Shown here one piece after another: positions 1 to 5,437 of a stretch of DNA of 6,776 nt. The position numbers and the translations under genes are program-made. The first letter of the stretch is position 1, and each line of letters begins with the position of its first letter. Under the pieces are notes generated by a model. It ran no database searches. It worked only from the letters and a program-made list of their open reading frames with translations, and was not told the origin of the DNA. Location of the stretch: contig DHWT01000151.1 in NCBI GenBank assembly GCA_002413325.1, positions 4,737 through 11,512 on the forward strand. Reading direction: 5' to 3'. This stretch comes from Chitinophagaceae bacterium UBA5175. GTDB lineage: Bacteria > Bacteroidota > Bacteroidia > Chitinophagales > Chitinophagaceae.

Positions 1-24
1 ACCGTCAACCGTCAACCGTCAACG
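1..24. repeat. Heptanucleotide tandem repeat (ACCGTCA)3 at window edge
   Basis: Three perfect head-to-tail copies of ACCGTCA are followed by a partial copy (ACG). Read on the minus strand this is a run of TTGACGG units. It lies about 10 nt beyond the stop codon of the leftmost gene and starts at the first base of the window, so the array probably extends further left. It has no U-tract or dyad symmetry, so it is not an intrinsic terminator. Its function is unknown. Confidence 0.75.
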
Positions 25-33
25 CAAGTTCGC

Positions 34-726
34 CTATTTAAACACGGAATCAGATATTCCTTTATTAATAGAATAATCCAGAAAGGTAATTTCTATTTTC
101 CCCCGTTGGTTCTTACCTGTTTCCGCCGGCTTCTTTTTTTCCGATCCGTCATCATAATCAAAGGTGACTCCCTTGGGCAGTTTAAAATCCTGGGTATTGA
201 AGCTGAAGATGATTTTATCGGGCAGCCCGGTTTGCAGGAATTTTCCGTAGAAGAGTTCCACTTCATCGGTGCCGCTTTCCCGGGTGGTGGTTTTGGCTTT
301 CAGAACCAGCATGCGCCTGGTGTCAATGTATAGGGTGGCCAGCACCAGTTCTCCGTTTTCATCTGACGGCAGCAGTTTAATGATACGCACAGGAACTCCC
401 TGAATGGTGCCGGTACCGGCATCCAGCGCCTGGTAGGGACTGTTCACCAGGCTGTACAGACTGATGCTACCGGTTTCTTTGGGAACCAGCGATATGCCGT
501 TTTCATTTTTGATTTTGATCTTATCGGGTTTTTTATAATAGATTTTGACCAGGGCATCCGGAACTTTCAGGAATGAAATTTCAGTTTTAAACCGGGCGCC
601 GGCCTCATAGTCGCTGATCTTTTCCATCCGGTCCCGTATCTGTTTCATCAGCGCGGACGGATCCTGGGCGCCTGCTACAGTTGTCAGCAGGACCAGCGGA
701 AAGAGGAAAGAAAAAAAGGTCTTCAT
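34..726 (-). CDS. LolA-like periplasmic protein (outer membrane lipoprotein-sorting protein family)
   Basis: This 230-residue protein is predicted to be secreted. Residues 1-20 form a signal peptide with a short basic start (MK), a Phe/Leu/Val-rich core and an AGA-Q cleavage site. There is no cysteine after the signal, so it is probably a soluble periplasmic protein rather than a lipoprotein. The mature part has the alternating beta-strand pattern of the LolA/LolB fold: an early helix (about 24-40, SALMKQIRDRMEKISDY), then strands such as VKIYYKKPDKIKIKNENG, ATLYIDTRRMLVLKAKTTT and VELFYGKF...LPDKIIFSF. LolA-fold proteins bind acyl chains or lipoproteins in a half-barrel. The gene starts 9 nt after the permease stop codon and is last in the minus-strand cluster, which suggests a periplasmic accessory to the ABC transporter. 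A lysine-rich loop (about 194-210) lies near the C-terminus. The family call rests on pattern only; binding of a specific lipid or lipoprotein is not shown. Confidence 0.75.
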   Translation of the reverse strand: MKTFFSFLFPLVLLTTVAGAQDPSALMKQIRDRMEKISDYEAGARFKTEISFLKVPDALVKIYYKKPDKIKIKNENGISLVPKETGSISLYSLVNSPYQALDAGTGTIQGVPVRIIKLLPSDENGELVLATLYIDTRRMLVLKAKTTTRESGTDEVELFYGKFLQTGLPDKIIFSFNTQDFKLPKGVTFDYDDGSEKKKPAETGKNQRGKIEITFLDYSINKGISDSVFK

Positions 727-735
727 GGGGTATTT

Positions 736-1617
736 TTAACTCAGGATATCTTTCCTGTTGAAAACAAAAATGGCCGCAGAAACAAAACTGATGATATATA
801 AAATGAGGATTCCGCTGCTTTTGGCGATGGCATGGATGTTTTCTATCGTTCCGGGAATGGCCGTTCCGCCTGCATCTACCTGGCAATAAAAAAGCCCCTT
901 CCACGCCAGCATATGCGAAGTGAACAGAAAAGGTTTTACCGTCCGGTCGTATAAAGGGATCTGCATTTCAGACAAAATAGTGAAAACAATCACGATGCTG
1001 ATGGTAGATACAATGGGCCCGATCGAATTCTCTGCAAACACCGAAAGCAGGAAGGCCAGGGCCGCAACCGTGGTGAGTGCGAGGGTGGCAAAGGCGAAGG
1101 CTGCCAGGTACCTCCATAACACATCGTTGCTGCGGATAATTTCCAAAGAATCATTGCGTGCGATCAGGATATCATTGGTACCGAAGATGAGCACGCTGAG
1201 CAGGAGTGCAATAAATGCCAGCCAGGCCAGTAATAAAGCGGTGTAGATGACCGTCGCCATAAATTTTGCCAGCATAAGACCGGTACGGCTTACGGGTTTG
1301 CTGGCCAGCAGCCGCAGGGTGCCCATATTAGCTTCCCCGGCAATGGAATCGCCTGCTACCAGGGCGATGAGCAGGGGTATATGGATCAGCAATAGATTCA
1401 GGATGATAAAACAAACAAAATACCCGTTTAAGATATGTGCGTAGGGAATCTCGAGCGAATCTTTTAAACTGCCTACGATGAATTCAATATAGGACCGGCC
1501 GTCGAATTTCAGGGCGACCTGGATGATGATGACCATCAGGGCAATCGCGCCGAAACTGATATAGGTTCTCGGTTTCCGGAATATTTTTAACAATTCAATC
1601 TGTAAAAGCTGCCACAT
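736..1617 (-). CDS. ABC-2 type transporter permease (BcrB/LanE/NosY-like)
   Basis: This 293-residue integral membrane protein has about six hydrophobic spans (roughly residues 18-37, 64-88, 119-146, 170-194, 198-219 and 267-287), the usual topology and length of an ABC-2 family half-transporter permease. After the second span it carries the motif VAGDSIAGEANMGTLRLL followed by SKPVSRTGLMLAKF (about 88-119). This matches the E...GT..LL..PVSR....K signature of ABC2_membrane_2 permeases and probably forms the coupling helix contacting the ATPase. An N-terminal amphipathic stretch (LQIELLKIFRKPRTY) is also typical. Its start overlaps the end of the ATPase gene by 23 bp in another frame, implying translational coupling and a shared complex, presumably with the permease as a homodimer. 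The substrate is not determined; peptide antibiotics, lipids or lipoproteins are possible. Confidence 0.88.
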   Translation of the reverse strand: MWQLLQIELLKIFRKPRTYISFGAIALMVIIIQVALKFDGRSYIEFIVGSLKDSLEIPYAHILNGYFVCFIILNLLLIHIPLLIALVAGDSIAGEANMGTLRLLASKPVSRTGLMLAKFMATVIYTALLLAWLAFIALLLSVLIFGTNDILIARNDSLEIIRSNDVLWRYLAAFAFATLALTTVAALAFLLSVFAENSIGPIVSTISIVIVFTILSEMQIPLYDRTVKPFLFTSHMLAWKGLFYCQVDAGGTAIPGTIENIHAIAKSSGILILYIISFVSAAIFVFNRKDILS

Positions 1618-2527
1618 GTTGTTTAGTCCGGGTTAAGGATAAAAAATAGGCTTCCAGGGAGTTTTTTGCCTGGAGCGATAATACATCAATCTGTAGTTGA
1701 ACCAGTTCACGGTTCAGGTCCGGAATCAGTTCTTTCGGCAATTGAAAGACCAGCGTATGGTTTGTTGTTTTCTGAAGGTATTGGAACCAGGACGTGGGCT
1801 CCAGCAGATTCGCTGCTTTTCCGGGATCCGGGACTTCCGCTTCTACCAGGGTCTTTGACGGGTCCATCAGGGTGGCCACGCTTCCCTCCACCATTTTCTT
1901 TCCCTCATCAATGATGAGCATGCGCGTGGAAACCTGTTCTATTTCATAGAGCAGGTGCGAGGATACGATAATGGTTTTATGAAGATGCCGGCTCAGGTGC
2001 AGGATCAGGTTACGCATATCGGCAATACCCTGCGGATCCAGACCGTTGGTTGGTTCATCCAGGATAATGAGCCGCGGGTTATGGATCAGCGACACGGCAA
2101 TTCCAAGCCGTTGTTTCATACCCTGGGAAAAAGTTTTTACTTTATCGTCCCTGCGATCTCCCAATCCCACCATGTCCAATTGGGCAAACAATTCTTTTTT
2201 GCCGATTTTGGTTCCGCTCATACGCGCAAAAAGTGAAAGGTTTTCGTAAGCGCTCAGGTATTTATACAAATCGGGCTTTTCAATCACGGCACCTACCTGG
2301 CTGAGGATTTTTTTTCTTTCTTTTTTCAGATCCAGGCCAAAAATTTCGATATGGCCTGCCGTGGGTGTGACCAGGGTCAGCAGCATACGGATGGTGGTTG
2401 ACTTGCCGGCGCCGTTTTGCCCGAGGAATCCATATACGTCGCCTTCGTTTACGCTGAACGAGAGATCATCCACCGCTACATGGGTCCTGAATTTTTTTGT
2501 AAGCCGGGAAACGGTGACGAGTGCCAT
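1595..2527 (-). CDS. ABC transporter ATP-binding protein, BcrA/LanF-like with E-loop
   Basis: This 310-residue nucleotide-binding subunit of an ABC-2 exporter has all core motifs: Walker A GQNGAGKST (36-44), signature SQGMKQR (134-140, the variant common in BcrA/CcmA-type ATPases), Walker B LIILDEPTNGLDP (153-165, catalytic Glu158), and H-loop His191 (SSHLLYEIE). The Q-loop position reads VGAVIEKPDLYKYLSAYENL with Glu83 in place of Gln. This E-loop is typical of bacitracin and lantibiotic immunity ATPases (BcrA, LanF). After the catalytic core (to about residue 222) there is an 85-residue C-terminal extension typical of this group. It should energise the overlapping permease at the cytoplasmic face of the inner membrane. 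It follows a two-component system after a 62-nt gap, an arrangement common for antimicrobial-peptide response pumps. The family is secure; the substrate is inference. Confidence 0.93.
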   Translation of the reverse strand: MALVTVSRLTKKFRTHVAVDDLSFSVNEGDVYGFLGQNGAGKSTTIRMLLTLVTPTAGHIEIFGLDLKKERKKILSQVGAVIEKPDLYKYLSAYENLSLFARMSGTKIGKKELFAQLDMVGLGDRRDDKVKTFSQGMKQRLGIAVSLIHNPRLIILDEPTNGLDPQGIADMRNLILHLSRHLHKTIIVSSHLLYEIEQVSTRMLIIDEGKKMVEGSVATLMDPSKTLVEAEVPDPGKAANLLEPTSWFQYLQKTTNHTLVFQLPKELIPDLNRELVQLQIDVLSLQAKNSLEAYFLSLTRTKQHVAAFTD

Positions 2528-2569
2528 CTGGTAATTACAAAGTACAACAGAAAGGGGCTGACTTTGTTC

Positions 2570-2591
2570 AATCCCGTGCAGTCCCGGGATT
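2570..2591 (-). other. Hairpin at the histidine kinase/ABC ATPase junction
   Basis: A 7-bp perfect inverted repeat (AATCCCG / CGGGATT, 8-nt loop) overlaps the histidine kinase stop codon. No T-run follows it in either direction, so it does not qualify as an intrinsic terminator. The rest of the 62-nt gap, towards the ATPase start, includes TACTTTG about 10 nt before the ATG, which resembles a degenerate Bacteroidota -7 element but has one base too few between TA and TTTG and no well-spaced -33. The hairpin could be an mRNA processing or stabilising element separating the kinase and transporter cistrons. Confidence 0.4.
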
Positions 2592-3837
2592 AAAAATGCA
2601 GGGTAAAAATATGCTGACCCTTGTCAAAATGGTATGAAATCCGTTTCCCCGAAACTTCTACGATCTGCTGAACGATAGAAAGCCCGAGCCCGTGCTGGTC
2701 GGTGGATTGTCCGCCTTTGGAAAAGCGCTTGAATAGTTTACCGGGGTCAAGAGATCCCCCGGAAGCGGTATTTGAAATGACAAATTGATGATCCTTGAGC
2801 TGCAGGTGAATGGACCCGCCTTCGGGACTATGACGGGTGGCATTACTGAACAGATTATTCAGCAGGATATCGGCCAGATGCGTGTTCATTTCGATGTGGG
2901 CAGGTTCCAGTAAACGGGTAACCCGGAGATTTCTTCCCTGCCAGAGTTCCTGCCATGCGGGCATTTTCTCTTCGACGAATTTTTTAAAATCAAAGGAATG
3001 GGTTTCAGAAAACTGCCTGTTTTCTATTTTGCTCAGCAACAAAAGTGATTGATTGAGACGGGCCATTTTACGGATGGCTTCATACGCAGTCTGGGCGGCA
3101 TTACTCTGGGCTTCCGAGAGTTGTTCATCCTGGATGAGTGTATCCAGTTTGGAACGTACGATGGCCAGCGGCGTCTGCAATTCGTGGGAAGCATTCTCCG
3201 TAAATTCCTTTAACAGGGTATATTCCTTTTCGGCTGCCTGGATAAACTGGTCCAGGGTGCTGTTAAGGAGATTGAATTCGTCAATGGGGCTCTGCTCAAA
3301 TGCAGGGATTTTTTTTTCTCCCAGCCGGAATTTTTTGATACCGGCCAGGGTGGTATAAAATGGCTGCCACAAGCGGCGGAGCAGCCAGCGGTTGATCAGC
3401 AGGCTCACGATCAGGATTAATATAACGGTCAGCCCGGAGATGAGGATGATGGACCGGTTCATATCCTGTGTCCCTTCCAGGGATTTGGACACTTTAAACA
3501 ACAGCCATTGGTTTCCCACCGGGAGGGTAAAGCTGATCTGCCGGAAATCGGCGCGTTCCTGTTTATCGGGCGACCTGACCGTATTGAAATGGTGCATTTG
3601 TTCCCGCAGATCCGTCGTTTCATAAGAAATGCGCTGATCCTTTACCGTTATAGGTTCCGGCGGACGCTGGTATTTGCCCACGTAGGTTTCTATTTCGCGC
3701 TGTTCTATTTTCAGGTCTTCATCCACCTGGCGGATCATGACCCACCAGAGCAGGAAATAAAACGCGATGCTGGCCAGCAGGAAAATAAGCAGGGTGGCCA
3801 GCAGGTTGATCCGGAAATATCGGGTAAAAAGTTTCAT
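2590..3837 (-). CDS. Membrane sensor histidine kinase (HisKA/HATPase)
   Basis: This 415-residue two-component sensor has a short cytoplasmic start, TM1 (about 11-35), a periplasmic sensor segment of about 90 residues (36-127) with no recognised domain, and TM2 (about 128-150). A HAMP-like linker with a conserved Pro (Pro159) follows. The HisKA dimerisation domain has the H-box FTENASHELQTPLAIV with phospho-accepting His218. The HATPase domain has an N-box NNLFSNATRHS (Asn328, Asn332), an F-box-like LFKRFSKGG (369-376), and a G2 box HGLGLSIV (382-389). The G1 box is degenerate: where DxGxG is expected the sequence reads VISNTASGGSLD, a variant also seen in other Bacteroidota kinases. Its start codon overlaps the response regulator stop (ATGA), so the two are translationally coupled and should be cognate partners. 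The compact periplasmic domain suggests it detects an envelope ligand or membrane perturbation; the signal is unknown. Confidence 0.93.
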   Translation of the reverse strand: MKLFTRYFRINLLATLLIFLLASIAFYFLLWWVMIRQVDEDLKIEQREIETYVGKYQRPPEPITVKDQRISYETTDLREQMHHFNTVRSPDKQERADFRQISFTLPVGNQWLLFKVSKSLEGTQDMNRSIILISGLTVILILIVSLLINRWLLRRLWQPFYTTLAGIKKFRLGEKKIPAFEQSPIDEFNLLNSTLDQFIQAAEKEYTLLKEFTENASHELQTPLAIVRSKLDTLIQDEQLSEAQSNAAQTAYEAIRKMARLNQSLLLLSKIENRQFSETHSFDFKKFVEEKMPAWQELWQGRNLRVTRLLEPAHIEMNTHLADILLNNLFSNATRHSPEGGSIHLQLKDHQFVISNTASGGSLDPGKLFKRFSKGGQSTDQHGLGLSIVQQIVEVSGKRISYHFDKGQHIFTLHF

Positions 3838-4514
3838 GGGCGGTCGCTGAATTTATAACCCATCCCATAGACGGATTTGATATAATCCTGCGCGCCGGCC
3901 TGCAGCAGTTTTTTCCGGAGGTTCTTGATATGCGTGTAGATAAAATCGTAATTGTCAGCCATGTCCATATTGTCACCCCATAAATGTTCCGCGATAGCAC
4001 CTTTGCTGATCACTTTGTTTTTATTGCTGATAAAATATAATAATAAATCATATTCCTTCCGGGTCAGGTCGAGCATGCGTTTATCTACCCGGACGGTTTT
4101 CTCCAGCAGGTCCAGCTCGAGTTCGTCGAAGCGGAGACTGTTCTTCCCTTCAAAGGATTTGCGGCGGATGATGGCCGAAACCCGGGCAGCCAGTTCTGAC
4201 AAATGAAAAGGTTTGGTGAGATAGTCGTCGGCACCTGATTTGAGACCGAGTATTTTTTCATCCAGGGAATTGCGGGCGGAAATGATGAGTACACCTTCGG
4301 CCTTGTGGTTGGCCTTGAGTTCCCGGAGCAGGTCCAGTCCGCTGCCCCCGGGCAGGGTGATATCCAGGATGATACAGGCATAATCATAACAACTGATCTT
4401 CTCCATGGCGGTACTGAAATCCGGGGCCATTTCGCAGGTATAATGCTCCGAATGCAGGTAGGCAAGAATGCTTTCCGCAAGCGCTTTTTCATCTTCAATG
4501 ATCAGGACCTTCAT
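3834..4514 (-). CDS. Two-component response regulator, OmpR/PhoB family
   Basis: This 226-residue cytoplasmic transcription factor has an N-terminal receiver domain (about 1-117) with the acidic pair Glu7/Asp8, phospho-acceptor Asp51 (IILDITLPG), switch Ser79 (LIISA) and invariant Lys101 (LTKPF). A C-terminal winged-helix domain (about 126-224) contains LTRKEYDLLLYF, the recognition helix DFIYTHIKNLRKKL and the wing YIKSVYGMGYKF. All residues needed for phosphotransfer are present. It is first in the minus-strand cluster and overlaps the kinase by 4 bp. It probably regulates its own operon and perhaps the divergent PepSY-like gene, since the shared 283-bp upstream region holds an inverted repeat. 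There is no clear Shine-Dalgarno before the ATG, as is normal for Bacteroidota. The start is supported by the MKVLIIEDE opening typical of receiver domains. Confidence 0.95.
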   Translation of the reverse strand: MKVLIIEDEKALAESILAYLHSEHYTCEMAPDFSTAMEKISCYDYACIILDITLPGGSGLDLLRELKANHKAEGVLIISARNSLDEKILGLKSGADDYLTKPFHLSELAARVSAIIRRKSFEGKNSLRFDELELDLLEKTVRVDKRMLDLTRKEYDLLLYFISNKNKVISKGAIAEHLWGDNMDMADNYDFIYTHIKNLRKKLLQAGAQDYIKSVYGMGYKFSDRP

Positions 4515-4626
4515 GAATGATGGATTGATAGCCCGAAACCTTTCAAAAGATAGGGAAAAATCATCAGCGAAGTTCCCGTGGAATTTTGAAGAAATGCTGA
4601 AGAACCGCTTTTCTGTTCTTGATGAG

Positions 4627-4646
4627 TGTCACTGATGCCGGTGACA
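4627..4646. promoter_or_regulatory. Candidate operator: inverted repeat TGTCAC-N8-GTGACA
   Basis: Perfect 6-bp half-sites are separated by 8 bp, giving centre-to-centre spacing of 14 bp, near one and a half helical turns. It lies in the divergent intergenic region, 10 bp upstream of the proposed -33 element of the rightward promoter, which puts its centre about 53 bp before the likely start site. That position suits an activator. As RNA it would form only a short stem with no following T-run. The binding protein is unknown; the adjacent response regulator is a candidate, although OmpR-family regulators more often use direct repeats. Confidence 0.45.
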
Positions 4647-4655
4647 GGGATCATT

Positions 4656-4684
4656 TTTGCGGGGGGCGGGTAGTTATAAATTTG
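4656..4684 (+). promoter_or_regulatory. Bacteroidota-type promoter (TTTG-N17-TAAATTTG) for the PepSY-like gene
   Basis: A -33 element TTTG (4656-4659) and a perfect -7 element TAAATTTG (4677-4684, consensus TAnnTTTG) are spaced by 17 bp, within the range reported for Bacteroidota housekeeping sigma factor promoters. Transcription would start near 4690, leaving a leader of about 108 nt before the ATG at 4798. No equally good match was found on the minus strand for the two-component operon. Confidence 0.55.
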
Positions 4685-4797
4685 ATTCCGGGAAAAAAAG
4701 TTATGACGCCCGGTGGTTGCAGTTACGGGTAGTTTCATCTTTTTAATGGATTGCCTGGGTCAATATGGTATTCTTTTATTAACTAAAAATAATTTTT

Positions 4798-5289
4798 ATG
4801 AAACGCTTAATTTTTTGCCACGTGAGTGGGGTTTTATTACTGATGCTTTTTTCCATGGGGCTCAATGCCCAGGACACGGCCATTAAATCCCTGCCTGCCA
4901 TTACGGTAACGAGCTCTACGAAGGTTCCGGACGAAGTAACCAAAGCTTTTGGCACTTCCTTCGAGGGAGCAGTGAATCCCACCTGGTACAAGCTCGACAA
5001 AAACTACATGGTTAAATTCATACAGAATGATCAAAAAAACCATGCGCTGTATGCCAAAAGCGGCCATCTGATGTACCATATTCAGTATGGAAATGAACAA
5101 AGCCTGCCAGCTGATATAAAAAGGATGATTCAGACGAAATATGCTGATTATACTATAAACACGGCTATTTACATTAAAGAAGACCAAAGGAAAATCTGGC
5201 TCGTAAATATTGAAGATCAAAGTAAGATGATCATTGTTCGTGTGGAAGATGGTAATATGGAAGAAGCAGAAAGTTATAATAAGTCCTGA
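4798..5289 (+). CDS. Secreted PepSY-like (DUF2874/beta-lactamase-inhibitor-like) protein
   Basis: This 163-residue protein has a signal peptide (residues 1-24: basic MKR, hydrophobic VLLLMLFSMG core, cleavage at LNA-Q). The mature part resembles the PepSY-like/DUF2874 family of small periplasmic proteins common in Bacteroidota. The first half has VPDEVTKAFGTSFEGAVNPTW followed by a Tyr/Lys strand pattern (KLDKNYMVKFIQ). The second has LPADIKRMIQTKYADYTINTAIYI. This helix followed by beta hairpin layout, with the Phe..Phe..Ala...Trp motif, is characteristic. The family has no established enzymatic role and is thought to act as binding or inhibitory modules in the envelope. The gene is divergent from the two-component operon, and a strong intrinsic terminator follows 45 nt after its stop, so it is probably monocistronic. 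The start is set by the signal peptide; the upstream sequence is A/T-rich with no Shine-Dalgarno. Confidence 0.8.
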   Translation: MKRLIFCHVSGVLLLMLFSMGLNAQDTAIKSLPAITVTSSTKVPDEVTKAFGTSFEGAVNPTWYKLDKNYMVKFIQNDQKNHALYAKSGHLMYHIQYGNEQSLPADIKRMIQTKYADYTINTAIYIKEDQRKIWLVNIEDQSKMIIVRVEDGNMEEAESYNKS

Positions 5290-5334
5290 AGCCAATTCAG
5301 TGATGATGCTGTGAAATTTTGTTAAAAAGCTGAT

Positions 5335-5388
5335 AAAGGGTATGGAATGGGATGATATTAAGAATCATTCAGGAAGCCATACCCTTTT
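5335..5388 (+). terminator. Intrinsic terminator of the PepSY-like gene
   Basis: There is a perfect 11-bp inverted repeat, AAAGGGTATGG (5335-5345) and CCATACCCTTT (5377-5387), with a T-rich tail (TTTTATTATATTT). The 31-nt loop contains a further small stem (ATGAT/ATCAT). It begins 45 nt after the stop codon of the upstream gene and ends about 50 nt before the next start, so it should separate the two plus-strand genes. The A-rich flank on the left arm is weaker, so bidirectional action is unlikely to matter. Confidence 0.8.
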
Positions 5389-5437
5389 ATTATATTTAAC
5401 CGTGAACATTTCACCTCTCAAGTCTTAACTAATACAT

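Noticed and set aside
1..24. CRISPR-like repeat
   Set aside because: The units are 7 bp and directly adjacent with no spacers, which is incompatible with a CRISPR array.
605..904. Minus-strand open frame of 99 codons spanning the permease/LolA-like junction
   Set aside because: It is in an alternative frame across two well-supported genes, with Cys/His/Arg-rich low-quality translation typical of a shadow frame.
2528..2589. Intrinsic terminator between the kinase and ATPase genes
   Set aside because: The hairpin is not followed by a T-run on either strand, so transcription probably continues into the transporter genes.
4541..4552. Possible minus-strand -7 element (TATCTTTTG) for the two-component operon
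   Set aside because: It has one extra base relative to TAnnTTTG and no TTG/TTTG at the expected -33 distance, so it is too weak to list as a promoter.
4511..4738. Open frame of 75 codons on the minus strand upstream of the response regulator, overlapping it by ATGA
   Set aside because: The overlap looks like coupling, but the translation has no recognisable domain, signal or membrane pattern, and it runs across the palindrome and opposite the rightward promoter. It is more likely chance open frame in a regulatory region.
4837..5295. Long minus-strand open frame (152 codons) opposite the PepSY-like gene
   Set aside because: It lies entirely antisense to a gene with a clear signal peptide and family pattern. 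Its translation resembles no family, and a terminator and promoter frame the plus-strand gene.
5391..5398. TATATTTA as a -7 element for the DUF4139 gene
   Set aside because: It lacks the final G and has no -33 partner at 17-23 bp. It also lies in the T-rich tail of the terminator, so the match is probably compositional.
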